A stretch of DNA of 43,489 nt, taken from Gemmatimonadota bacterium. Lineage in GTDB: Bacteria; Gemmatimonadota; Gemmatimonadetes; Gemmatimonadales; Gemmatimonadaceae. The notes beneath the pieces are model-generated. The model was given only the letters and a program-made list of their open reading frames with translations, made no database searches and was not told the DNA's origin. Each line of letters begins with the position of its first letter. Within the stretch, counting starts at the first letter, position 1. A program made the translations under genes and the position numbers. This document shows positions 36,346-43,489 of the stretch, in pieces. The stretch spans positions 1 to 43,489 of the forward strand of contig JAJTGR010000011.1 of assembly GCA_021299375.1 (NCBI GenBank). The letters run 5' to 3'.

Positions 36346-38196
36346 GGGCCTGGTGTTCGTTCCGCTCGCGTCGACGACCGCGCCGATGTCGCCCAGCAAC
36401 GCGTCGTCCTCGTGGGCCCGCATCTGCAGCAGGAGCCGTGCGACCTGCTCCGGGAACTCGTGCGGGCTCACCGCCACCCATGTGGCCGAGTCGTCGGCCG
36501 GATCGCCGAGTTCGACGATGAGGCCAGGCCCGGAGCCCGTGACCTGGCCACGGAACGACGCCATCGCACCGGTGCGGCGGTGTCGCAGGTGCGCGGTAAA
36601 CCCATCCCCGTGCTCCGCGACCTCGACGTCGAAGATCGCAAGGCGTGCCTTCGGGAGCCCCGCTGCGGCCAGCGCCATCGCGGCTGCAGCCACGCAGAGC
36701 GTATTGTCGCGATGTGGGATGGCCTCACGCACGAACAGCTCGCCGGCGCTGCCGGCGCCTGGCGCGCCCGTGGTGGCGTGGCCTAGCCAGCCGACAAGTT
36801 CCGGGGTCAGCCGCGCCGCCTGGCCACTCAACTCCAACGCCCGCGCAGCGTAGCGCAGCACCTGCCGCACCTCGATGCGGTCGACGTCGTCGAAGAACCA
36901 GGCGCAGGAGGTGAAGGTCCGGAGCGCGGCCCGCTGCAGCTCGAGCAGTTCGCGGGCGCGTTCAACGTGACGATCGTTCGACGGATCGACGAGGTGCCGG
37001 CGCACGCCCTGTTCGAGTGGCTCTCCCTCCTGGCCGACCACGTCGCCGTAAGCATCGCGCACGGTCCAGGGATCCCCGCGGAACAGCAACCGGCCCTCGG
37101 TCTCGAACGTGTCGTGCACGACCGCTGCGAGGCGCTCGAGCGCCGTGCGCAGGGGCCCGCGCCACTGCTGGGCCGGCGGTTTGCTTCCGTCGAGACGACA
37201 GCCGCAGTTGCTGCGCCACCGTTCGACGCCATGCGCACAGCTCCAGGCCGACGGGGACACGAGGGTCACATCGGAGATGGGCGGATGCTGCGCGATCAGC
37301 GCCGCCGCATTGGTGAGGCGTGTCCGTGTGCGCTGCATCACCAGCGCGAGGGCTTCAGTGAGGGTGGACTCACCGCCCTTGTGATGGTGGCCAAAGGTCT
37401 CGCCGTCGGTGGCGAGCGTGGTGCACATCGGCCGCTCGAGGGGCGCATGATGATACGGCGTGAAGCGCCGTGCGAGTGCCAGCGAATCACCGAGCAACCC
37501 GCCGAACGCCACGTCGCCGGCCAGCCCCCCGTCGTATGGCACGATGGAGAGGGTGCGCCCCGATGCGCCGCGCCAGCGCACCGGCATGCCACTGCCGTCG
37601 TGGCCGTGCAGCTGATACGGCGCCAGAATCGTGAACGTGATCCCTTCGGCCGCGACCGCATCGAGCGTGTCCTCGTCGGCGGCGCACTCGGGCAGCCAGA
37701 TCCCCTCCGGGGCGCGGCCGAAACGACGCTGGAAGTCGCGTATCCCCCAGCGGATCTCGGTGCGCCGATCGCGCGGCGTCGCGAGCGGCAGGATGACGTG
37801 ATGATACGGCGCCGCGATGGCGTTGCCGTGCCCCCAGCGCCGCACGCTGGCGGCATCGCCGGCCTGCATGGCGGCCAAGGTCTCCGGCGCCTCGTGATCG
37901 AGCCACTCGCACAGCGTGGCCCCCACGTCGAACGAGCACCACGCGTACAGATTCACGACGCGGGCGATGCCGGCACGCGCGTCGGGGTCCCGCGTGGCTG
38001 CACGCGCATCGCGCAGGTGCGCCTCGGCCGCCGCCAGTCTCGCGTAGCACTCGCGATTGATACGCGTGTTCCAGTCGTGGTCCGGCGCTGCCGACGGCTC
38101 CGCCCGCACCACCTCCAGCCATGGATCCTCGCGCGGCGGCTGATACAGGTGCTGGTGAATGATCAGAGAATGCACGGATGGCGACGGGTCAACCAC
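36331..38196 (-). CDS. GH57 family alpha-glucan-acting enzyme (DUF3536 type)
   Basis: The 621-residue product starts at GTG 38196 and overlaps the end of glgA by 8 bases. The N-terminus VHSLIIHQHLYQPPREDPW is typical of GH57. The likely nucleophile is Glu170 in GIWLPECAADEDT, and the likely acid/base is Asp264 in LATDGETFGHHHKGGE. Both are conserved in this group, as is the HHH cluster. GH57 enzymes are amylases, branching enzymes or 4-alpha-glucanotransferases; members near glgA and glgP usually remodel glycogen. The C-terminal about 170 residues form a helical and strand-rich accessory domain. Confidence 0.85.
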   Translation of the reverse strand: MVDPSPSVHSLIIHQHLYQPPREDPWLEVVRAEPSAAPDHDWNTRINRECYARLAAAEAHLRDARAATRDPDARAGIARVVNLYAWCSFDVGATLCEWLDHEAPETLAAMQAGDAASVRRWGHGNAIAAPYHHVILPLATPRDRRTEIRWGIRDFQRRFGRAPEGIWLPECAADEDTLDAVAAEGITFTILAPYQLHGHDGSGMPVRWRGASGRTLSIVPYDGGLAGDVAFGGLLGDSLALARRFTPYHHAPLERPMCTTLATDGETFGHHHKGGESTLTEALALVMQRTRTRLTNAAALIAQHPPISDVTLVSPSAWSCAHGVERWRSNCGCRLDGSKPPAQQWRGPLRTALERLAAVVHDTFETEGRLLFRGDPWTVRDAYGDVVGQEGEPLEQGVRRHLVDPSNDRHVERARELLELQRAALRTFTSCAWFFDDVDRIEVRQVLRYAARALELSGQAARLTPELVGWLGHATTGAPGAGSAGELFVREAIPHRDNTLCVAAAAMALAAAGLPKARLAIFDVEVAEHGDGFTAHLRHRRTGAMASFRGQVTGSGPGLIVELGDPADDSATWVAVSPHEFPEQVARLLLQMRAHEDDALLGDIGAVVDASGTNTRPRDGG

Positions 38197-39703
38197 GCGG
38201 GCGTGCGATGTCGATGGCGCGCCGATACACGGCCGCGTAGCGCTCGGCCGAACGCTCCCAACCGAAGTCCCGGCGCATCGCCGCCTTCATGCGGGGCAGC
38301 CACGCGGCGGGGTCATGAAAGCGGGCAAGCGCGCGGGAAATGCCGCGGTCGAGTGCCGCCGAGTGGAATTCGTCAAAAAGAAAGCCGGTCGCATCGTCCT
38401 CGATGGTGTCGGCAATACCACCGACCCGTCGACCGATGGGCAGCGCGCCATAGCGCTGCGCACGCAGCTGGGTGAGGCCGCAGGGTTCGTACTGCGACGG
38501 CATGAGAAACAGGTCGGCGCCGGCCATGAGCCGATGTTCGAGCCGGTCGGTGAAGTCGAGCTGCACTCCCACATGCCGCGGACGCGCCCGCGCGAGTGCC
38601 AGCAGCGCCTGCTCGTAACGCGCCTCCCCGGCACCAAGAAAGACGAACTGTGCGTCGAGGGTCCAGACGAGATGCGAGTTGAGAAGGAGGTCCAGTCCCT
38701 TCTGCGTCACCATGCGCCCGGTGAAGCCGAAGAGCGGAGTGCGCTTGCGTTGCGGCAAGCCGAACGACCGCTGCAGCGCCGCCTTGCATCGCCCCTTGTT
38801 GGACGGATCGTCGACCGTGTAGTTGGCGGTGATCTGGTCGTCGACAGCCGGATCCCACACCGTCTGGTCGATGCCGTTGGTGATGCCCGTGAACCGGTTG
38901 CCCAGCCACGTGAATACCTCCTGCAGCCCGAAGCCACCCCCCGGGGTGCGCAACTCCTGCGCATGCGTGGGACTCACCGTGACGACCATGTCGGCGAAGG
39001 TGAGACCGCCCTTGAGAAAGTTGATGCGGTCGTACCACTCGAGGTGTCGGAACGTGTAGACCTCGGGAGGGATGCCGCACTCGTTGAGCATCGCGGCGGG
39101 AAAGTGCCCCTGATAGCCGGCGTTGTGCACCGAGAGCACCGTGGGGGTGCCCGCGAACCGCTCGCGCAGTCCGGCGTAGCTCCGCATGAACATCAGCGCC
39201 AGCGACGTGTGCCAGTCGTGGGCGTGCACCAGCACCGGGCCGGCAATCAGGCGCGGAATGCCATCGAGCACGGCCCGCGAGAAGAGCGCGAAGCGACGTG
39301 CATTGTCCGCGAAGTCGCGCCCCCCCTCACCGTACAGGCCACCGCGCGCAAAGGCACTGGGGATGTCGACGAACACCACTTTGGGCCCCTTGCGGGGGTG
39401 TACTTCCCGAAAGAAGCGCACCTCCTCGCCCCGGAAGCCCAGGTCCACCGTGATTGCGCGACCGAGTGGTGCGAGGTCCGGCGCGAAGTCGCGCACGGTG
39501 CGGTACAGCGGCAGGAACACCACGACGTTGGCGCCCCCCTTCACCTGATACTCCGCCAGTCCCATGACCGCCTCCGCCAGACCACCGGTTCGGGCGTACG
39601 GACTGTACTCGGCCGTGAGGTGCACGATCGTTGGTGCCCCGTGCTCGGACGCCCGGACGAGGGGCGACCCGAAGCTCGGTGTCGGCAGGGAGGGGCTGGT
39701 CAT
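38189..39703 (-). CDS. glgA: Glycogen/starch synthase
   Basis: The 504-residue product has the GT5 layout: N-terminal Rossmann lobe with HLTAEYSPYARTGGLAEAV, the HAHDWHTSL motif, VLSVHNAGYQGHF, then NGIDQTVWDP, FGFTGRMVTQKGLDLL and YEPCGLTQL. It transfers glucose from ADP- or UDP-glucose to the growing glucan. The usual KTGGL nucleotide-sugar motif reads RTGGL (Arg38), a conservative but notable change. The start is ATG 39703; a TACAAT box ends six bases before it, which could give a nearly leaderless mRNA. The GH57 gene follows with an overlap and glgP precedes it. Confidence 0.92.
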   Translation of the reverse strand: MTSPSLPTPSFGSPLVRASEHGAPTIVHLTAEYSPYARTGGLAEAVMGLAEYQVKGGANVVVFLPLYRTVRDFAPDLAPLGRAITVDLGFRGEEVRFFREVHPRKGPKVVFVDIPSAFARGGLYGEGGRDFADNARRFALFSRAVLDGIPRLIAGPVLVHAHDWHTSLALMFMRSYAGLRERFAGTPTVLSVHNAGYQGHFPAAMLNECGIPPEVYTFRHLEWYDRINFLKGGLTFADMVVTVSPTHAQELRTPGGGFGLQEVFTWLGNRFTGITNGIDQTVWDPAVDDQITANYTVDDPSNKGRCKAALQRSFGLPQRKRTPLFGFTGRMVTQKGLDLLLNSHLVWTLDAQFVFLGAGEARYEQALLALARARPRHVGVQLDFTDRLEHRLMAGADLFLMPSQYEPCGLTQLRAQRYGALPIGRRVGGIADTIEDDATGFLFDEFHSAALDRGISRALARFHDPAAWLPRMKAAMRRDFGWERSAERYAAVYRRAIDIARPRG

Positions 39704-39709
39704 GCGTCT

Positions 39710-39715
39710 ATTGTA
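39710..39715 (-). promoter_or_regulatory. Candidate -10 box directly before glgA
   Basis: TACAAT, one base off TATAAT, is followed by six bases and then the glgA ATG. A weak -35 (CTGACA) lies 19 bases upstream, inside the end of glgP. Transcription from here would start at or near the start codon, which suggests a leaderless message in addition to readthrough from glgP. Based on consensus only. Confidence 0.35.
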
Positions 39716-39736
39716 CCACGGCGACGCCGCCGGTTG

Positions 39737-41911
39737 TCAGGCGATCGGCGGATCATCCGGCAGGGAATCCCCGAGAATGGAGGGGGCGTAGTAGGCGCGG
39801 GCATACTGCTCGACCATGCGCCGCGCCGTGAACTGCTGGCCGGCCACCCGGATGGCATGCTTCATGGTCAGCAGCCAGCGGCGGGGCAATTCGTTCTTGT
39901 CGCGGTCGTAGAAGCGTGGCACCACCTCCTGCTCGAGCAACTGGTACAGACGGTTGGCCGTGTTGACCCCCGCGTCGTCGTCCACTTCGGGTTCGATCGC
40001 CCAGCCGTTGTTCCCCTCGTAGCCCTCTTCCCACCAGCCATCGATGGTGGAGAGCTGTGGCACCCCGTTGAGGGCGGCTTTCATGCCGCTGGTCCCGGAG
40101 GCCTCGAGCGGCACACGTGGCAGGTTCATCCACAGGTCCACGCCCTGCACCAGCAGGTGCGCGAGGTGCATGCCATAGTCCTCCACGAACGCCACGCGCC
40201 CCTCGAAGCGTGGGTCGCGCGTGAAGTGGTAGACGCTCTGCAGCACCTGCTTGCCCGGGTTGTCGGCCGGGTGCGCCTTGCCGGCGAACACGATCTGCAC
40301 GGGGCGCGCGGCGTTGGTCACCAGCTGCTGCAGGCGATCGACGTCTCGGAAGATCAGATTCGCGCGCTTATAGGTGGCGAAGCGCCGCGCGAACCCGATC
40401 GTGAGCACGTTGGGGTCGAGCAGGGTGCCGGCGCCCACGAGCTGCGTCGACTCCATGACACCGTTGGCGAATGCCCGCCGCGCCTCCTCGCGCACCAGCC
40501 GCATGAGCGTGTGCTTGAGGCGTTGGTGGATGAACCAGAGCTGTTCGTCGTCGAGTGTCAGGACTTGCTCCCAGAGCGCCGGGTCATTGCTGTGCCCCCA
40601 TGCCGGCCCAAGGTGTTCGTCGAGCAGCTGCATGACCGGATTGGCCATCCAGGTGGCGAGGTGCACCCCGTTGGTCACGTGGCCCACCGGCACCTGTTCG
40701 GCGGGACGACCCCGCCAGAGCGACCGGCTCATCTCGCGGGTCACGATGCCGTGGCGGCGCGAGACGGCGTTGATCCGCCGCGACAGGCGCACGGAGGCCG
40801 CCGTCATATGGTAGATCCCGGCCCCCGACTCCGGGTGGTAGCCGATGCGCAGGAACGTCTCGGCGTCAATCCCCATGTCGTTCCAGACGCCTTCGGCACA
40901 CTGCTGCACTTCCTGCACGGCGAAGTGGTCGTGGCCTGCCGGGACCGGGGTATGGGTGGTGAAGACGCTGCCGTTGCGGACGCGTTTGACGGCCTCGGTA
41001 TAGGGCACCCCCTCGACACAGAGTTCGCGCACCCGCTCCACCATCATAAAGGCGGCGTGCCCCTCGTTGGCATGCCAGGCCGCCGGCTCGATGCCGAGGG
41101 CGCGCAGGGCGCGTACGCCGCCCACGCCCAGCAGCCACTCCTGCCGCAGGCGCATGGCCGGCCCGCCGGAATACAGCTTGGATAGCAACGGCCGGTCGTC
41201 GGGGTGGTTTTCCTCGAGGTCGGAGTCGAGCAGGTAGACCGGAACGCGGCCCACCTGCATCTTCCAGACCCGGATATGGATGTCGCGCCCGAAGGTCGTG
41301 ACCGTCACCAGATGCCGGGCGCCGTCTCGGCCCGGCAGGGGCGTGATGGGCACCGACGAGAAGTCGAGGCGCGCGTCCGAGTCTTCCTGCCAGCCGTCGA
41401 CCCGGATATGCTGGTCGAAGTAGCCGTTGCGATACAGGATGCCGACCGCGACGAGCGGGACCCCCAAGTCGGACGCGGTCTTGAGGTGGTCGCCCGCCAG
41501 CACGCCCAGGCCACCGGAATAGATCGGGACCGAGTTGTGAATCCCGAACTCCGCGCAGAAGTAGGCAACGGTTCGACCACGCAGTTCGGGGAAGGTGCGC
41601 GCATACCACGTGTGCTCGTCGGAGCGTTCTGCCGATAGCCACTGCATGGCCCGGTCGTAGCGGGCGCAGAACACGGGATCGCCAGCCAGCGCCTCGAGGC
41701 GCGTCGGCTCCACGACCTGCAGGAGGTGAATCGGGTTGTGGCGCAGGCGCGCCCAGAGCGTCTCGTCGATCGCCCTGAAGAGGGACCGCGCATCGCGGTT
41801 CCAGCTCCACGCGAGGTTCTGGGCCAACAAGGCGAGGCCGGCGAGTCGCCCCGGCAGAGGGGCCGATTCAGTGACGAAAGGGGCCTCGGGAGCGTCGACA
41901 GGTGCAGTCAT
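39737..41911 (-). CDS. glgP: Alpha-glucan (glycogen) phosphorylase
   Basis: The 724-residue product matches the short alpha-glucan phosphorylase family. It has an N-terminal DUF3417-like region (LALLAQNLAWSWNRDARSLF), then YFCAEFGIHNSVPIYSGGLG and AWHANEGHAAFM. The PLP lysine is Lys611 in EASGTSGMKAALNG. It releases glucose 1-phosphate from alpha-1,4-glucan. ATG 41911 is preferred over earlier in-frame starts because conservation begins soon after. An inverted repeat lies just before it. The 33-base gap to glgA and the shared strand make glgP-glgA-GH57 a glycogen operon. Confidence 0.93.
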   Translation of the reverse strand: MTAPVDAPEAPFVTESAPLPGRLAGLALLAQNLAWSWNRDARSLFRAIDETLWARLRHNPIHLLQVVEPTRLEALAGDPVFCARYDRAMQWLSAERSDEHTWYARTFPELRGRTVAYFCAEFGIHNSVPIYSGGLGVLAGDHLKTASDLGVPLVAVGILYRNGYFDQHIRVDGWQEDSDARLDFSSVPITPLPGRDGARHLVTVTTFGRDIHIRVWKMQVGRVPVYLLDSDLEENHPDDRPLLSKLYSGGPAMRLRQEWLLGVGGVRALRALGIEPAAWHANEGHAAFMMVERVRELCVEGVPYTEAVKRVRNGSVFTTHTPVPAGHDHFAVQEVQQCAEGVWNDMGIDAETFLRIGYHPESGAGIYHMTAASVRLSRRINAVSRRHGIVTREMSRSLWRGRPAEQVPVGHVTNGVHLATWMANPVMQLLDEHLGPAWGHSNDPALWEQVLTLDDEQLWFIHQRLKHTLMRLVREEARRAFANGVMESTQLVGAGTLLDPNVLTIGFARRFATYKRANLIFRDVDRLQQLVTNAARPVQIVFAGKAHPADNPGKQVLQSVYHFTRDPRFEGRVAFVEDYGMHLAHLLVQGVDLWMNLPRVPLEASGTSGMKAALNGVPQLSTIDGWWEEGYEGNNGWAIEPEVDDDAGVNTANRLYQLLEQEVVPRFYDRDKNELPRRWLLTMKHAIRVAGQQFTARRMVEQYARAYYAPSILGDSLPDDPPIA

Positions 41912-41916
41912 GGACT

Positions 41917-41952
41917 TTTTCTGATGTTTCAGAAAACCGCCCGGATGGCGGT
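41917..41952. promoter_or_regulatory. Two adjoining palindromes upstream of glgP
   Basis: TTTTCTGA and TCAGAAAA (41917-41924, 41929-41936) form a perfect 8-base inverted repeat with a 4-base loop. ACCGCC and GGCGGT (41936-41941, 41947-41952) form a second, directly next to it. The first ends 5 bases before the glgP start, so a protein or RNA hairpin there could block initiation. The gap 41912-42062 also holds the start region of the divergent aspartokinase gene. Confidence 0.5.
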
Positions 41953-42062
41953 CTTCGGACAACCGTGGGAAAACTATGCCCGTGTACCGGGGTGTGGACA
42001 GGGAAAGCGGCCCGAACTAGTGTCGGACAGGGTTCGGACCGTCTCCTGATACTGATTTGCTG

Positions 42063-43489
42063 ATGCCATCGCGCTCCCGCTCCTCCAAGTCCCGCGTCGC
42101 CGCCGGCGGCGCGGTCGAGGTTTACAAGTTCGGGGGGGCCTCGCTGGCAGACGCCGCCGCCGTCCGGCAGGCCATCGACATCATTTTGTCACCGCGCCCC
42201 ACGCGTACCGTGACCGTGGTGTCGGCGCTGGCGGGGGTAACGGACGCCTTGTTGGCGATGGCCGAGCTGGCCCGCACCGGGAAAGGGCGGGCGGTCGACG
42301 CCGCGGTAGATCGGCTCCACGCCCGGCATCGCATGGTGGCCGAGGGAATCGGTGGGACGCGTGGGTTGCGCACGGCGCTCCTGCGCGACCTCGAGGTGGC
42401 GTTCGACGAGCTGCGAACACTCGCCCACGGGGTGGCGAGCCTGCGGGAGCTGACGCCACGCACGCGCGACTTTCTGGTGGTACGCGGCGAACAGCTTTCG
42501 GCGCGCATTGTCGTGGCGGGGCTCGCGGCGCGGGGCGCGAAGGCCCAGTACCTCGAGGCCGCCGAGCTGATCGTGACCGACGGCGTGTTCGGGAACGCCT
42601 TTCCCGAGCTCCTGGCCACCGATCGCCGTGTGCGCGAGCGCGTGCGGCCGTTGCTGCGCCGGCGGATCATTCCGGTCATTCCCGGCTTCGTGGGTGGCGG
42701 GGCCGACGGCGCCTTCGTGACGCTCGGTCGCGGCGGCAGCGACCTCACGGCCACCGTCGTGGGGCGGTCGCTCAGGGCACAGCGCATCACGCTGTGGAAG
42801 GACGTGCCCGGGCTCATGACCACCGATCCGCGGCTCGTGCCCAGCGCGCGCATCGTGCCGCAGCTCAACGTGCGCGAGGCCGCCGAGCTGGCGTACTACG
42901 GCGCCAAGGTGCTGCACCCGCGGGCGCTCATTCCGCTGGCGCGCGTGAAGGTGCCGGTGTTCGTGCGTCCCTTTGCCGATCCCGAGGCACCGGGCACGGA
43001 GATCTCCACGCGGCACACGCTGCAGCGCTATCCGGTCAAGGCGCTCAGCATCGTGCGGGGGCAGGCGCTGGTCACGGTTACCGGCAACGGCATGCTGGGC
43101 GTGCCCGGCATTGCGGCGCGTACCTTCTCGGCGCTGCATCAGGCGGGCATCTCCGTGACGCTCATTTCGCAGGCGTCGTCCGAGCACTCCATCTGCCTCT
43201 GCGTGCCGGCCGAGCGCGGGGCGGATGCCCAAGCTGCGCTCAATCAGGCGTTCGAGCGGGAACTGGCGCGCCGCGAACTCGAAGGCATGGATGTGCGGCC
43301 CGGCATGGCCACCTTGGCGGTGGTGGGGCTGGGCATGGCGGGGTCGCCGGGTATCGCCTCACGCATGTTCACCGCGCTGTCGCAGTCGCGGGTGAACATC
43401 GTGGCCATTGCCCAGGGCTCTTCGGAGCTGAACATCTCGGTGGTCATCGGTGAACGCGACGCCGAAGTGGCGGCGCGCGCCGTGCATGA
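42063..43489 (+). CDS. Aspartokinase, possibly fused to homoserine dehydrogenase (runs off right edge)
   Basis: From ATG 42063 the frame is open to the window end (475 codons, no stop). The kinase part carries VYKFGGASLADA, TPRTRDFLVVRGEQLSARI, GFVGGGADGAFVTLGRGGSD and ITLWKDVPGLMTTDPR, with AYYGAKVLHPRAL. Two ACT domains follow from about residue 325 (VTVTGNGMLGVPGIAARTF, VVGLGMAGSPGIASRMF), as in Lys- or Thr-sensitive enzymes. The reaction is ATP-dependent phosphorylation of aspartate, entry to Lys, Thr and Met synthesis. At the edge (AARAVH) both a single-domain LysC and a bifunctional ThrA remain possible. The start follows a gap without a clear ribosome binding site. Confidence 0.9.
   Translation, partial: MPSRSRSSKSRVAAGGAVEVYKFGGASLADAAAVRQAIDIILSPRPTRTVTVVSALAGVTDALLAMAELARTGKGRAVDAAVDRLHARHRMVAEGIGGTRGLRTALLRDLEVAFDELRTLAHGVASLRELTPRTRDFLVVRGEQLSARIVVAGLAARGAKAQYLEAAELIVTDGVFGNAFPELLATDRRVRERVRPLLRRRIIPVIPGFVGGGADGAFVTLGRGGSDLTATVVGRSLRAQRITLWKDVPGLMTTDPRLVPSARIVPQLNVREAAELAYYGAKVLHPRALIPLARVKVPVFVRPFADPEAPGTEISTRHTLQRYPVKALSIVRGQALVTVTGNGMLGVPGIAARTFSALHQAGISVTLISQASSEHSICLCVPAERGADAQAALNQAFERELARRELEGMDVRPGMATLAVVGLGMAGSPGIASRMFTALSQSRVNIVAIAQGSSELNISVVIGERDAEVAARAVH

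Noticed and set aside
38159-41185. Plus-strand ORF of 1008 codons opposite the glycogen genes
   Set aside because: glgA and glgP on the minus strand carry full catalytic motifs; the plus frame is a GC-rich open frame by chance.

Overview
The window is GC-rich bacterial chromosome. Many starts are GTG, Shine-Dalgarno signals are sparse, and several genes join through 4-base GTGA overlaps. The mix of proteins fits Gemmatimonadota: BIG2-type Ig-like domains, sortilin-like Asp-box propellers, DUF2911, an HmuY lipoprotein next to a TonB-dependent receptor, secreted S8 and S9 peptidases, and TonB proteins. That assignment is inferred from gene content alone.

Left edge (1-700): the end of an integrated element. 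The N-terminal part of a tyrosine recombinase lies at 1-381 (minus), followed by a palindrome and phased direct repeats at 490-545. At 595-637 is an orphan 3' half of an elongator tRNA-Met, read as the att site, and then a terminator hairpin that probably belonged to the original tRNA gene.

664-12638: an amber-interrupted small secreted protein; DUF2911; a Ser/Thr kinase carrying Ig-like repeats; a frameshifted barrel-like protein; a large Ig/propeller surface protein; a VOC protein coupled to an S8 lipoprotein protease; and a TonB-like protein. A long inverted repeat follows at 12706-12907.

13024-18207: a Tat-type amidase and a DUF1707 protein (overlapping), ilvD, and a complete-looking branched-chain amino acid attenuator. 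The attenuator has a 38-residue leader peptide rich in Leu, Ile and Val and mutually exclusive hairpins. It controls an ilvB that is only a remnant, with one internal deletion and no C-terminal two thirds. A terminator hairpin closes the locus.

18221-26858: an Asp-box propeller protein, a carboxypeptidase-regulatory-like secreted protein, an S9 peptidase, and three small genes without recognised function.

27311-31639: four tightly packed genes encode an ATP-grasp ligase, a permuted or glutathionylspermidine-synthase-like ATP-grasp protein, a class I glutamine-amidotransferase-like hydrolase and a GCS2/YbdK carboxylate-amine ligase. This is the best candidate here for an uncharacterised pathway, probably making and trimming a gamma-glutamyl or other amide-linked metabolite.

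31745-43489: an SDR oxidoreductase; HmuY plus a TonB-dependent receptor; a glycogen module on the minus strand (alpha-glucan phosphorylase, glycogen synthase, GH57 enzyme); and an aspartokinase that runs off the right edge and may be the front of a bifunctional aspartokinase/homoserine dehydrogenase.
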